From: Bradyrhizobium sp. CCGUVB1N3
GTDB lineage: Bacteria > Pseudomonadota > Alphaproteobacteria > Rhizobiales > Xanthobacteraceae
Assembly: GCF_024199925.1 (NCBI RefSeq)
Contig: NZ_JANADR010000001.1
Coordinates: forward strand, 3,906,001-3,970,000
Length of the DNA: 64,000 nt
Direction: 5' to 3'
The notes under the pieces are model-generated. The model did not search any database, had not been told where the DNA came from, and was given only the letters and a program-made list of their open reading frames with translations. Both the position numbers and the translations under genes were made by a program. Shown here piece after piece: positions 1 to 7,087 of the stretch; position 1 is the first letter of the stretch; the number at the start of each line of letters is the position of its first letter.

Positions 1-177
1 CGATCGCAGCATGCGCGCCCCTGCGAAGGGATAATCGAGGTGCAGCTCATCGAGCCGGCGCATCAAGACAAGGTCCTCGGCCGAAACCGGCCGAGGTTCA
101 TAGTAAACCGTACTGCGGGCAAGGTTCAGGACCTTCGCCTGGCGCACGACAGACAGATCATGGTCGCGGTCGATCAT
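1..177 (-). CDS. IS3-family transposase OrfB, N-terminal fragment
   Basis: This is the start of the DDE integrase subunit of an IS3 transposase, truncated by the window edge. About 59 residues are visible, including the typical segments LARSTVYYEPRPVS and LDELHLDYPFAGARMLR, which belong to the HTH_21 region that precedes the rve catalytic domain. The ATG at 177 overlaps the orfA stop by 4 bases (ATGA). In this family OrfB is usually also made as an OrfAB fusion by frameshifting. The catalytic DDE residues lie outside the window. Confidence 0.85.
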   Translation of the reverse strand, partial: MIDRDHDLSVVRQAKVLNLARSTVYYEPRPVSAEDLVLMRRLDELHLDYPFAGARMLRS

Positions 178-479
178 CGCTTTGCGCTCAGCAGGCCCGC
201 CTTGGTGAGCGCGCCGGACAAAAAATCGTTCTCCAACGCAAGCTCGCCGATCTTGGCATGTAACGCCTTCAAATCGACCGGCGCCTCGGCCGGTCCGTTG
301 TCCTGCCCAAACACTCCGGCGGCGCCTTCCAGGAGTTGGGTCTTCCAGGTCGTGATCTGGTTCGGATGGACATCAAACAATTGCGCCAGCTCGGCCAACG
401 TCTTCTCCCCCTTCACGGCCGCCAAAGCCACCTTTGCCTTGAATGCCGGAGAATGCGTCCGGCGACTCCTCTTCGTCAT
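174..479 (-). CDS. IS3-family transposase OrfA
   Basis: OrfA binds the IS ends through an HTH_Tnp_1 domain. The 101-residue protein starts MTKRSRRTHSPAFKAK and continues with the family-typical AALAAVKGEKTLAELAQ-like helix and the HPNQITTWK recognition helix at roughly residues 35-50. A C-terminal coiled segment (LHAKIGELALENDFL) matches the leucine-zipper region used for OrfA/OrfAB multimerisation. The ATG at 479 is chosen because homology begins there; an in-frame upstream ATG at 533 adds 18 residues with no family resemblance. It overlaps orfB by 4 bases. Confidence 0.9.
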   Translation of the reverse strand: MTKRSRRTHSPAFKAKVALAAVKGEKTLAELAQLFDVHPNQITTWKTQLLEGAAGVFGQDNGPAEAPVDLKALHAKIGELALENDFLSGALTKAGLLSAKR

Positions 480-538
480 CTTCGCTCCTGATTCGCGGCA
501 AGAAGCCTCGCCGCTCTCAGGCAGAAAATCCACTCAAG

Positions 539-715
539 CTACTGTCCGAATTTGCGGAGCCAGCTCTGACCCTTGCCCTCGTCGCGCAGGTTGAAGTAGT
601 GCCGCTCCGAGATGCGGAAGGCGCGGCAGAACTCGGAGACCGTGTAGGCAAGCTGAGTCATCGGGGCCTCCGACTTCTTGCGTGCTTTGGTTTTCGCTTT
701 CGCGGCGGACATCAT
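539..715 (-). pseudogene. Phage HTH (AlpA/MerR-like) regulator truncated by the IS3 element
   Basis: The visible product has a basic N-terminus (AAKAKTKARKKS) followed by LAYTVSEFCRAFRISERHYFNL. This is the winged-helix/AlpA-type arrangement used by excisionases and small phage regulators. Family likeness stops after DEGKGQ, and the last eight residues are read from the IS end, giving a stop at 539. The start (ATG at 715, second ATG at 712) overlaps the upstream gene's stop as TGATG, so it was translated as part of the leftward early operon. The function is inferred from fold only; it is the most plausible excisionase-like gene on this side of the phage. Confidence 0.6.
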
Positions 716-957
716 CAGTTCGCCCCCTTCCGACGATGCAGGTAAGCGTTGATCTCTTTGATCTCGTCTGCGACGCACCGGTCGAAAAGCCCATGCATCT
801 GGTGCTGATGCGAGGGCGCGAAGCAGGCGACGTATTCGGCGACCAGATAGGCCAGCGCAGCGCCCTCGCTGTCGCAATCCATGTCGGCGCTGGCCAGGTG
901 GAATGTCTCAATCAGCTTCGTAACGTTGTCAGCGATCTTGTCTTCATCAACCGGCAC
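715..957 (-). CDS. Small phage hypothetical protein
   Basis: This 80-residue acidic, mostly helical protein belongs to no family I recognise. The GTG start at 957 is preferred because a GGAGG Shine-Dalgarno lies 7 bases upstream. A longer in-frame start at 1071 would run into the tRNA-like gene. The stop overlaps the start of the HTH gene (TGATG), consistent with one leftward operon. The C-terminus is rich in charged residues (DEIKEINAYLHRRK). No membrane segment or signal peptide is seen. Confidence 0.55.
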   Translation of the reverse strand: MPVDEDKIADNVTKLIETFHLASADMDCDSEGAALAYLVAEYVACFAPSHQHQMHGLFDRCVADEIKEINAYLHRRKGAN

Positions 958-1249
958 GGCGGCACCTCCAGGACAATCGACGACCGCTGTGGAAATAGCG
1001 GCGTCCGCGCTTGCCGCAGACCGGATCGCGGGCGACAGGGCGATTGGTGCGGAGGGATGGGCTCGAGCCACCGACGTGCGGATTTTCGATCCGCCGCTCT
1101 GCCGACTGAGCTACCCCGGCGCGCGGCTCGTCCTGGTCGAAGCGCCCGATGCGACGCGTCCATATCGCATCGAAGTCATCGTCGTCGGCCAGGACCGGCG
1201 ATGCCAGTGCGGCCGCGAGGCATTGCAGGACGGCGCGGCGCGCGATCAT
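947..1249 (-). CDS. Possible small exported protein; frame reads through the tRNA gene
   Basis: The start is well placed: the ATG at 1249 overlaps the upstream stop as ATGA. The first 22 residues look like a signal peptide (IARRAVLQCLAAALASPVLA followed by acidic residues). From about residue 45 onward the frame passes antisense-free through the tRNA-like gene at 1045-1120 and loses any protein character. Either the original C-terminus was replaced when the tRNA arrived, or the frame is fortuitous. Confidence 0.3.
   Translation of the reverse strand: MIARRAVLQCLAAALASPVLADDDDFDAIWTRRIGRFDQDEPRAGVAQSAERRIENPHVGGSSPSLRTNRPVARDPVCGKRGRRYFHSGRRLSWRCRRAG
1045..1120 (-). tRNA. tRNA-Phe-like (anticodon GAA), phage region
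   Basis: The complement folds as a full 76-base cloverleaf with encoded 3' ACCA. It has a 7-bp acceptor stem, D stem GCTC/GAGC, anticodon stem GCGGA/TCCGC with loop TCGAAAA, a 5-base variable loop, and T stem GGTGG/CCATC. The anticodon read in the 7-base loop is GAA (Phe). Two features are unusual: base 33 is C instead of the nearly universal U, and acceptor pair 3-70 is C-C. It lies between small leftward phage genes and overlaps a weak reading frame. It could be a phage-borne tRNA, a degenerate copy, or a recombination target. Confidence 0.8.
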
Positions 1250-1497
1250 GCCCGAGCCCTCCGCTTGCGCTTGTTCTGGGGCGCAGGTCGTTGGCTCATA
1301 TCCTCACCGCGCGACGGCGTTGTGCGAGACGCCGCCTCCGTAGCCCCACCGGACCCAAGGGTGTGACGATCCAGCAACTTGCGAACGCGATAGGCCTCGG
1401 CGAAGTGATCGCCCGCATGGCAATGCGAGGTCTCGCTGCGGCAGAGATCGCCGCAGCAGATGGCCTGTGCAATTTCGAGGTCGCTGGGTCGGGTCAT
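1246..1497 (-). CDS. Small phage hypothetical protein
   Basis: This 83-residue protein begins MTRPSDLEIAQAICCGDLCR and carries several Cys and His residues in its first 35 positions (ICCGDLC, CHAGDH), followed by a basic tail (NKRKRRARA). The Cys/His cluster hints at metal binding, but no family is recognised. ATG 1497 is used; a TTG at 1503 is an alternative that overlaps the upstream stop. The gene's own stop overlaps the next ATG by 4 bases, fitting a tightly coupled early operon. Confidence 0.55.
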   Translation of the reverse strand: MTRPSDLEIAQAICCGDLCRSETSHCHAGDHFAEAYRVRKLLDRHTLGSGGATEAASRTTPSRGEDMSQRPAPQNKRKRRARA

Positions 1498-1499
1498 GA

Positions 1500-1850
1500 T
1501 CAATGCTCGGTCTTGTCTGCCTCGGCGTGGCCGTTGCCGCTCGCCTGGGCCAGGAACATCGGCATCTCGCCCGTCTCGGTGGTGAGCTGGGCGGCTGCGA
1601 TGTCGCGCTCGTTGTCGTGGAATTTGCGAAGCCCGAGCATCAGGCTGCCGCCGATCTGATCGAGCAGGCTCTTGATAACCTCGGCGCGGCGCATCAGGTT
1701 GTCGCGCTCGGCGTTCACCTTGGCGACCTGGCGGCGCAGGCTCTCGTTCTCGAACTCGATCAGCGCCTTGTTGCGGTTGAGCACCTCGTTCTCGGTGCGC
1801 AGCGACTGCAGGTCGGTCTCAAGCGAGGAACTTTCGTTCGCGAGGTTCAT
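1500..1850 (-). CDS. Coiled-coil phage protein
   Basis: The 116-residue protein has residues 1-65 forming an almost continuous heptad-like coiled coil (LETDLQSLRTENEVLNRN, then FENESLRRQVAKVNAERDNL). This is followed by a more compact helical part and a Gly/His/Glu-rich tail. The ATG at 1850 has AGGAG about 7 bases upstream (complement of ctctcct). No known family is recognised. It sits between a membrane peptide and a Cys-rich small protein in the leftward early operon. Confidence 0.7.
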   Translation of the reverse strand: MNLANESSSLETDLQSLRTENEVLNRNKALIEFENESLRRQVAKVNAERDNLMRRAEVIKSLLDQIGGSLMLGLRKFHDNERDIAAAQLTTETGEMPMFLAQASGNGHAEADKTEH

Positions 1851-1869
1851 GGTCTCTCCTTTGTTGTGG

Positions 1870-1968
1870 CTACATCAACGACCAGAGCAGCTCCGCCACG
1901 TAGATCAGCACGATCCAGACGGCGAAGTTTGCGAGCAGCATCAAGAGGCGAAGATGGTTTGCACTCAT
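1870..1968 (-). CDS. 32-residue single-span membrane peptide
   Basis: The product is 32 residues: a short polar N-terminus followed by one hydrophobic helix (LLMLLANFAVWIVLIYVAEL). The ATG overlaps the upstream stop as ATGA, which supports translation despite the small size. Phage peptides of this kind can be toxins, superinfection factors or modulators of host membrane proteins, but nothing in the sequence selects among these roles. Confidence 0.6.
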   Translation of the reverse strand: MSANHLRLLMLLANFAVWIVLIYVAELLWSLM

Positions 1969-2177
1969 TCCGCGAGCTTCCTTCGGATTTGAGATCGGAT
2001 CGCGGTGTGAAACCATCTGCCGATGGCCGTGCCGCGATGGAGGATCACGAGGGATCGTTTCCCCTCTGGGCCGGTGAAGTGGACGCGCGTGTGCTTGGCA
2101 CCTTGGGAGACGCGGACATTCGAACCGCCTTCCTCGTGAACGGCGGCGACCACATCGCGCACCAGCTTCCGCATCAT
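1965..2177 (-). CDS. Small HicA-like/dsRBD-fold protein
   Basis: This 70-residue basic protein contains NVRVSQGAKHTRVHF, then RSLVILHRGTAIGRW, and IRSQIRRKL at the end. The order resembles HicA-type mRNA interferases: a short helix, a strand with a conserved His, a Pro/His turn, then a GT-start helix that ends in Q-I-R. The match is by eye and partial. No HicB antitoxin follows, so a full toxin-antitoxin pair is not supported. Start and stop overlap the neighbouring genes by 4 bases. Confidence 0.5.
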   Translation of the reverse strand: MMRKLVRDVVAAVHEEGGSNVRVSQGAKHTRVHFTGPEGKRSLVILHRGTAIGRWFHTAIRSQIRRKLAE

Positions 2178-2584
2178 CCGACCTCCTCAGCGAGGACGCG
2201 GCGGATGAAGGCTTCGTACCGCTCGCAGGCGCGGATGACCGCGCTGTGGTCGATGTTGAAGCTGCGCGCGATCTGGTGATAGCTCGCGCCGGTCGCGACC
2301 TTGGCGAAGGCCATGATCTTCTGGCGCGAGGCGAGGATGTCCCGATTGGGTCTTGTCCGCAGATCGTTGAGCGTGACGCCGAACACCTGTGCGCCGACCG
2401 AGCACGCGATGGTGCAATGGTTGAGGTAAGGGCGCGCTGCGCTGATCGCGTTGAACTCGTCGAGCATTTTGCGATAGCGAGCCGCATCAGTCGCCACGAG
2501 CGGCACTGCAAGCGAGCTACCCTGCACATGCGGCCAGCCGAGCTGCATGAGCGCATTGTCGTCCACGATAAAGCGGAACATCAC
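2174..2584 (-). CDS. Phage DnaA domain IV-like DNA-binding protein
   Basis: The C-terminal half (residues ~57-130) matches the DnaA C-terminal domain that binds DnaA boxes. It includes NRDILASRQKIMAFAKVATG, then SYHQIARSFNIDHSAVIRAC, where NIDHSAVIRA corresponds to the DnaA signature GRDHSTVxHA. The AAA+ ATPase of full DnaA is absent, and the N-terminal 55 residues are unrelated. Known phage proteins of this type bind DnaA boxes or phage origins without initiating by themselves. A plausible role is origin recognition or interference with host initiation. It lies just downstream of recT in the leftward operon. Confidence 0.8.
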   Translation of the reverse strand: MMFRFIVDDNALMQLGWPHVQGSSLAVPLVATDAARYRKMLDEFNAISAARPYLNHCTIACSVGAQVFGVTLNDLRTRPNRDILASRQKIMAFAKVATGASYHQIARSFNIDHSAVIRACERYEAFIRRVLAEEVG

Positions 2585-2597
2585 CCGTCACTCCGGT

Positions 2598-3515
2598 TTA
2601 CGCATCACTCAAAGGACGATCACCCGCACCGTCAGTCACATGCGCAGTCGAAGGTGCTTCGCCTTCGGATTTCGGCTTGGGCTTCGGCGCGTGCGCTGCG
2701 GCATGCGCGTCGATGGCGGCGATGGCCGCCTGGCCGATCGGGGGAGCGGTGCCGCTCAAGCGCTGCGCCAGGCGCGGCGAAACGTCCTTGGCGGTGTCGG
2801 AAGCGACGGTGAAGCCCGCATCCTCCATCTCGTCGCGGCCATACATGCCAGCGATGATGTCGGGGCAATACATGCGCGCCCAGTCGCGGCTCATGTTGTA
2901 GAACAGCTGCAGATCGGGCTTCTTGTCCCAGAGGGGCGAGCCCTTCACCTTGCCCTTGTCGTTGTGGCCAGGATGCAGCTTGCCGAGCGTGAACTGGTCG
3001 GGATCGGCGTCGAGCGGCGGGAAATGGCGCGGCTCCTTCTCGCCCTTGAAGGTTGCCCAGACCCGGCAGCGACGCTTGTTGCCTTCGCCTTCATAGCCAA
3101 CCTGCAAGCGGGTCAGCAGCGGGGCACGCTGCTCGATGATCGCGTGGAAGAACTGGGACTCGTAGGCAACCCGCTCGACCTTCTGGCCGTTGACGTACTG
3201 CTCGACGGTATACGTCCAGCTCGCGAGCGACAGCGGCGAGATGTCCAGCTCCTGCGCCTTCATGCAGATGCCGAACATGCCGCCGACGTTGCCCTGCAGC
3301 CACGGCGGGATCATCGGGCCTGCGGCCGACAGCAGCTTGGCAGCATCGACCATGTCGCGCAGGTTCGCGTAATCGACGCCGCCGCCCTTGAACAACGTGA
3401 CGCCTTCCGTGCGTTCGCTGACCACCTTTTCGGCATCGCCGCGTGCAAGATCACCTCGCGTAACGCGAGGCTGCGTTGCTTCCGGTGCATCCGAGAGTTT
3501 AGTGTCCGCCATCAT
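2598..3515 (-). CDS. recT: RecT-family single-strand annealing protein
   Basis: The 305-residue product anneals complementary single strands during phage recombination. The family core covers residues ~50-260: [20 protein letters not shown], then [20 protein letters not shown], the [21 protein letters not shown] strand and [19 protein letters not shown], all characteristic of phage RecT/Redβ-like proteins. The C-terminal ~50 residues are Ala/Pro-rich and low complexity. It pairs functionally with the exonuclease upstream at 4045-4968, but an HNH gene has been inserted between them. Starts at 3515 or 3512 are both possible; 3515 overlaps the HNH stop. Confidence 0.88.
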   Translation of the reverse strand: MMADTKLSDAPEATQPRVTRGDLARGDAEKVVSERTEGVTLFKGGGVDYANLRDMVDAAKLLSAAGPMIPPWLQGNVGGMFGICMKAQELDISPLSLASWTYTVEQYVNGQKVERVAYESQFFHAIIEQRAPLLTRLQVGYEGEGNKRRCRVWATFKGEKEPRHFPPLDADPDQFTLGKLHPGHNDKGKVKGSPLWDKKPDLQLFYNMSRDWARMYCPDIIAGMYGRDEMEDAGFTVASDTAKDVSPRLAQRLSGTAPPIGQAAIAAIDAHAAAHAPKPKPKSEGEAPSTAHVTDGAGDRPLSDA

Positions 3516-4045
3516 TGCATTGCCTCACTGCGATTGCGTTTCCATTTGAAGGAACGCTTGTTTTGCTGCTCAGATCGCGTGGCCCAGCGGACGTTATTAG
3601 GTTCGTAGTCGCCGTCGTTATCGGGCCAGCGGTCGAGAGAATGATCAGGTGAAGGGCGCGGTCCTACGTCGGCAAGGAAAGCGGGGAATGACTTCGTCCA
3701 ACGATCACAGACCTTGATGCCGCGCCCGCCGTAATCATCCCAGTTAGGTGCATCCTGGTTGGTGCATCGATACTTCATCCCGGACCAAGCCCGATATTCA
3801 GGTGTCATTTGGTCGCCGATGCATGCACCGTGATCGACGTTTTTGCTCAGGGTATTCGTCTCGACCCTGCGACACCCGCACGATTTGGAGTGGCCGTTCT
3901 TGAGGTTGCCAGCCCGCACGTCGATGCGAGCGCCACACTCGCAATCGCAAATATAGATCGTCGGCGTTCGCGCACTCGCTTTCACCTTCAGTGCCGCGAC
4001 AGTGAGCCGCCCGAAGCGTTGTCCGGTGAGGTTAACGAACTGCAT
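3512..4045 (-). CDS. Phage HNH/AP2-type homing-endonuclease-like protein
   Basis: This 177-residue protein belongs to the phage family with an N-terminal GQRFGRLTV strand, a Cys cluster (CDCECG, SCGC), a central [14 protein letters not shown] helix, [11 protein letters not shown], and the C-terminal [20 protein letters not shown]. These proteins are annotated as HNH or AP2-like and are commonly free-standing homing endonucleases. It sits precisely between the exonuclease and recT and shares overlapping stop/start codons with both, so it is integrated in the operon without breaking translation. The homologue at 18501 is in the same family. Confidence 0.75.
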   Translation of the reverse strand: MQFVNLTGQRFGRLTVAALKVKASARTPTIYICDCECGARIDVRAGNLKNGHSKSCGCRRVETNTLSKNVDHGACIGDQMTPEYRAWSGMKYRCTNQDAPNWDDYGGRGIKVCDRWTKSFPAFLADVGPRPSPDHSLDRWPDNDGDYEPNNVRWATRSEQQNKRSFKWKRNRSEAMQ

Positions 4046-4968
4046 TAGGCAGCCTCCCGCAGCTCAAATTTGATGCGGTCATCGACCGACTTGCGATACC
4101 AGTCCGGAAGGTCGATATACTCAGCATCGGCGTGGTCGTCGCCGGGTCCCGGCCAGTGTTTCGACTGGTAGCACTGCAAGAACGTCTTGCGGGCAAGCTC
4201 ATTGAGAGCGTGACCGCGCGCGATGTCTTCGTCTTTCATGGTGACGGCGCGGACGCAGAACGGTGCGTTGCTCTCGACAAAGAGGAAGGTGAAGCTCGTG
4301 GCGGGCAGGCCGAGCGCCGTCGCGCCCTCCATCACCAGTGCGGCCTGTTGGACATACCCGTATTCAACGATTGCCTTCTGAAGATCGCGCCAAGCCACCG
4401 ACTTCGTCGTTTTCAAATCGACGAAATCGCCGCTGTCGTTGGGGGTGTCGTCGGGCCGCGCCTTTTCGAAGAAGCCATATTTGTTGCGCCAGATCAACGA
4501 CCGCTCCGGTGCGCCGCCGAGAATGCCCTGCTGGACGAGCGGAAACTTGCCAAGCGCGACGATCATGCCCTTGGCACGCTCGACCATCTCGGGCGTCATG
4601 ATGTACTTGCCAGCCGCGATCTGCGCGGCCTTCCAGTCGCGCCATTCTTTCCGGTTGCCCTGATAGGCCACGCCACCGACCGTTGCGGGGCGAAGGACGC
4701 AGTCGTGATCGAAGGGCTCGCCTGCAACTGCGGCATGCACGAAGCGGCCCAGCGCCATCGACTCACTCTGCTCCGCATCATCAACGTGCGCGGGGTTGAA
4801 CCGCGACCGCTCGAATGCATGCGCAGGCGACTTGTTCAGGTTGCGGTAGAAAGACGACGACGTGCTGACCTCGACGCACAGGTCAGGGCGATGATAGACG
4901 GCCAAGGGGATGCCCCGATAAGCACCAGGCGTGGCGATCTGGTTTCCGTCCCACTGGATAGACTGCAT
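4045..4968 (-). CDS. RecE-like PD-(D/E)XK exonuclease
   Basis: This enzyme resects double-strand ends to create the substrate for RecT. The 307-residue protein carries the RecE/Cas4-type core: [10 protein letters not shown] with H78, EKARPD with D173, FVDLKTT with D184 and K186, and [12 protein letters not shown] as the following Gln-containing helix. The length and its position upstream of recT fit an exonuclease VIII C-terminal-domain type enzyme. It is the first gene of the leftward early operon and starts 375 bases from the divergent gcrA-like gene. The start at 4968 is the first ATG after the control region. Confidence 0.85.
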   Translation of the reverse strand: MQSIQWDGNQIATPGAYRGIPLAVYHRPDLCVEVSTSSSFYRNLNKSPAHAFERSRFNPAHVDDAEQSESMALGRFVHAAVAGEPFDHDCVLRPATVGGVAYQGNRKEWRDWKAAQIAAGKYIMTPEMVERAKGMIVALGKFPLVQQGILGGAPERSLIWRNKYGFFEKARPDDTPNDSGDFVDLKTTKSVAWRDLQKAIVEYGYVQQAALVMEGATALGLPATSFTFLFVESNAPFCVRAVTMKDEDIARGHALNELARKTFLQCYQSKHWPGPGDDHADAEYIDLPDWYRKSVDDRIKFELREAA

Positions 4969-5343
4969 GACGACACGAACCTCCGGCGCAAAGCAGTGAC
5001 GACCTTGGCGCGAGCCAAGGGCGGCGAAGTGCGATGATTTGGAAGCGGGTCACCTGCTACACGGCAGGTGATGACACCGTGGTTTCGAGATCATGAGGGG
5101 CGATGGTGATTTGCTGTTCTTTGCGCCCGCCTGATGTGATCGATTGTCAATCTCGCCTATTGCAGTGTCAACAGCTCGATGCAGCGCAGACCCGGAAAGT
5201 TTGATGCAGCGTGTTGCGACGCTTAACAGCCGCACCACTGAGTCTTCTTCGCTCGTCGATATTTCCTGCCGGTTGAGTCAGACCCGTTATTTTGAGCTGC
5301 GCGCAAAATTTCTCGTGACATGAGGCATCATCAGGGATGATGA
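4969..5343. promoter_or_regulatory. Divergent early control region
   Basis: This 375-base stretch lies between the leftward exonuclease gene and the rightward gcrA-like gene. No convincing protein frame is present. It contains a perfect 8-bp inverted repeat TCACCTGC/GCAGGTGA (5050-5057 and 5064-5071, 6-base spacer) and a second dyad CATCAT/ATGATG (5326-5331 and 5337-5342) overlapping the ribosome-binding region of the rightward gene. Both could be operators. I did not find a convincing -35/-10 pair. Confidence 0.5.
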
Positions 5344-5757
5344 ATGCGGATGCGGTTCAGCGTCTGGGACACCCCCGAGTCCGAACAGGTTCTTCGCGCG
5401 ATGTGGATGGAAGGCAGCTCAGCGGCGTTGATCGCAGATGCCCTGCACACGTCGCGCAACTCCGTCATCGGCAAGGTCCATCGCCTCGGGTTGTCGCGGA
5501 CTCGGCGCAAGCCGAAGGTCGCGAAGCAGCCGACCAGGAGGTCCAACGTCGTCCCGCTGCGCCGCAAGACGGCGAAGCCGACGAAGCGTCCTGGCGAGCC
5601 GGTGCCGTTCCTCCGGGTGAAGTGGTTTCACTGCCGCGCCGTGCTCGATCAGCGCGGCAAGGACGGGCTCGCGCTGTTCTGCGGCGAGCCGAAGACCATC
5701 GGCTCGCCCTGGTGCGTCAAGCATCGGCGCGTGTTCACTGCAGCGAGGGTGCCCTGA
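5344..5757 (+). CDS. gcrA: GcrA-like cell-cycle regulator of phage origin
   Basis: GcrA is an alphaproteobacterial transcription factor that binds sigma70-RNA polymerase and methylated GANTC promoter DNA. Here residues ~8-52 (WDTPESEQVLRAMWMEGSSA, then SRNSVIGKVHRLGLSR) match the GcrA DNA-binding domain almost perfectly. A basic linker follows, and then CRAVLDQRG, FCGEPKTIGSPWCVKHRRVF, matching the C-terminal sigma-interacting part. The length (137 aa) is slightly below chromosomal GcrA. As the first rightward gene it probably controls phage or host promoters. A beta-class methyltransferase at 15174 may supply the methyl mark, though its specificity is unknown. Confidence 0.85.
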   Translation: MRMRFSVWDTPESEQVLRAMWMEGSSAALIADALHTSRNSVIGKVHRLGLSRTRRKPKVAKQPTRRSNVVPLRRKTAKPTKRPGEPVPFLRVKWFHCRAVLDQRGKDGLALFCGEPKTIGSPWCVKHRRVFTAARVP

Positions 5758-5825
5758 TGACAATGCGCGAGGCCCGGTGATCACTCCCGCTTCACCGTGG
5801 CCCTGCAAAACGCAAAGGGACACCA

Positions 5826-6197
5826 ATGGCGAAAGCAGCGAACACGACCAACGATTTCGAACCCGAAGTCGTGCAGGAACTCCTGGGGAAGATCGACGGC
5901 TACCACGCCGACCTGGCAAGCGAGCGCGGCACGTTTATGAAGACCTGCCGCAGCATCCGCGAGAGCATCAACGCCGTCTACCAGGAGGCCAAAGCGCGCG
6001 GCGTCCCGACGAAGGAATTGCGCGCCCTGGTCAAGATCAGGGAAAACGAAGAAAAGAACCGCCAGATTTATAACGAGCTTGAGGCCGACCAGCAGCAGGT
6101 TCTCTCGATGCTGGCGACCGCCGAGGGCGTGAAGGATCTGCCACTCTGGCGGGCGGCATCCCTCGCCATGGACGCAGCCACCGCCACCGCTCACTGA
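5826..6197 (+). CDS. GapR/DUF2312-family protein
   Basis: GapR is a nucleoid-associated protein that binds overtwisted DNA ahead of replication forks in alphaproteobacteria. This 123-residue protein keeps the DUF2312 pattern: an N-terminal helix (LLGKIDGYHADLASERGTFM), IRESINAVYQEAKARGVPTK, and LRALVKIRENEEKNRQIYNE. The C-terminal 30 residues (LPLWRAASLAMDAA) are longer than in host GapR. It follows the gcrA-like gene, so two host chromosome-regulator homologues open the rightward early operon. Assignment to the family is firm; the DNA-binding role in this phage is inferred. Confidence 0.75.
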   Translation: MAKAANTTNDFEPEVVQELLGKIDGYHADLASERGTFMKTCRSIRESINAVYQEAKARGVPTKELRALVKIRENEEKNRQIYNELEADQQQVLSMLATAEGVKDLPLWRAASLAMDAATATAH

Positions 6198-6209
6198 CGG
6201 CGGCGTCCC

Positions 6210-7082
6210 ATGCCGTACAACCCGCGCATCATGGCGCTCGATCTCGCGTCGCGCACCCCGGCGCGCGATAGATACGTCTACGCCCTCTATGCGAGCGGCC
6301 AGCTCTTGCCGTGCTACATCGGTGTAGGCAAGGGCAATCGCCTCAATCAGCACTGGATCAATGCGAAGAACGACCGGTTCCGGGGCAATCTGAGAAAGCA
6401 TCGAACTCTTCGTGCATGTTGGCTGCGCGGCATCGACGTGCGGGCCGAGAAGATTGCTGTTGACCTGACCATAGATCAGGCTGGCGCGATCGAACGCTTT
6501 CTAATCGACTGCTACGGCCGCCGTGATCTCAGGACAGGCTGTCTATTGAATGCCTCGGCCGGGGGTTTCGGCACGAGAAACTTCGCGCCGAGTACGCGAG
6601 CCAGGTTGGCGGAAGCGGGCCGCAGGCACATGGCCCGACCAGAAATCAGGGCGATGCTCGATGAACGCAAGGCGACCCCAGAAGCTAGATCGAAATTGAT
6701 CGAAGCAAACAGGCGGCGGCCTCCTCCATCAATCGAGAGCAGGGAGAAGATGGCTGAAGGATGCCGTCGCAAAAATGAACGTAACCCTGAGAGCTACGCA
6801 ACGTTTCTTGCTTGCCGGAGACCTGGCGGAAATCGAGGTTGCAAGCAATCTGCCAAGGCAAGAATCGCCATATCGGCGTCGCTTCGCGAACAATGGAAAG
6901 ACCCTCAATTAAGGGCAGCGAGATCGGCAACCTTCAGAAATCCCGCGCCAGGGACAAAAGCTCTTATGGACGCATCGCGCTTTGGTAGGAAGCCAATGCT
7001 CGGCAAAAAACACTCTCCGGAAACACGAGCGAAAATGTCAGCAGCGCATCGTGCGCGCCTGCAAACACCTCAAGAAGAATGA
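6210..7082 (+). CDS. GIY-YIG homing endonuclease with NUMOD3 repeats
   Basis: Residues ~22-110 form a GIY-YIG-type nuclease of the LEM-3-like variety (YVYALYASGQLLPCYIGVGKG with a following NRLNQHW helix). The C-terminal half is basic and contains NUMOD3-type motifs (SIESREKMAEGCR, SPETRAKMSAAHR) that bind DNA in homing endonucleases. Its first 16 residues, PYNPRIMALDLASRT, repeat the first residues of the RuvC-like gene that follows (PRILALDLASRT). This indicates that the endonuclease entered at the start of that gene and is now expressed from its original start. GC content is lower in its second half. Confidence 0.85.
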   Translation: MPYNPRIMALDLASRTPARDRYVYALYASGQLLPCYIGVGKGNRLNQHWINAKNDRFRGNLRKHRTLRACWLRGIDVRAEKIAVDLTIDQAGAIERFLIDCYGRRDLRTGCLLNASAGGFGTRNFAPSTRARLAEAGRRHMARPEIRAMLDERKATPEARSKLIEANRRRPPPSIESREKMAEGCRRKNERNPESYATFLACRRPGGNRGCKQSAKARIAISASLREQWKDPQLRAARSATFRNPAPGTKALMDASRFGRKPMLGKKHSPETRAKMSAAHRARLQTPQEE

Positions 7083-7087
7083 GCTAA

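Larger units (their letters stand above)
1..562 (-). mobile_element. IS3-family insertion sequence, partial (cut by window start)
   Basis: Two overlapping leftward genes, orfA and the beginning of orfB, have the IS3 organisation. The element continues beyond base 1. Its orfA-proximal end appears to be near base 562, where the complement reads TGGCTCCGCAAATTCGGACA. At this point a phage HTH reading frame changes from family-like to unrelated sequence. The exact boundary is inferred, because the second terminal repeat and the target duplication are outside the window. Confidence 0.75.
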
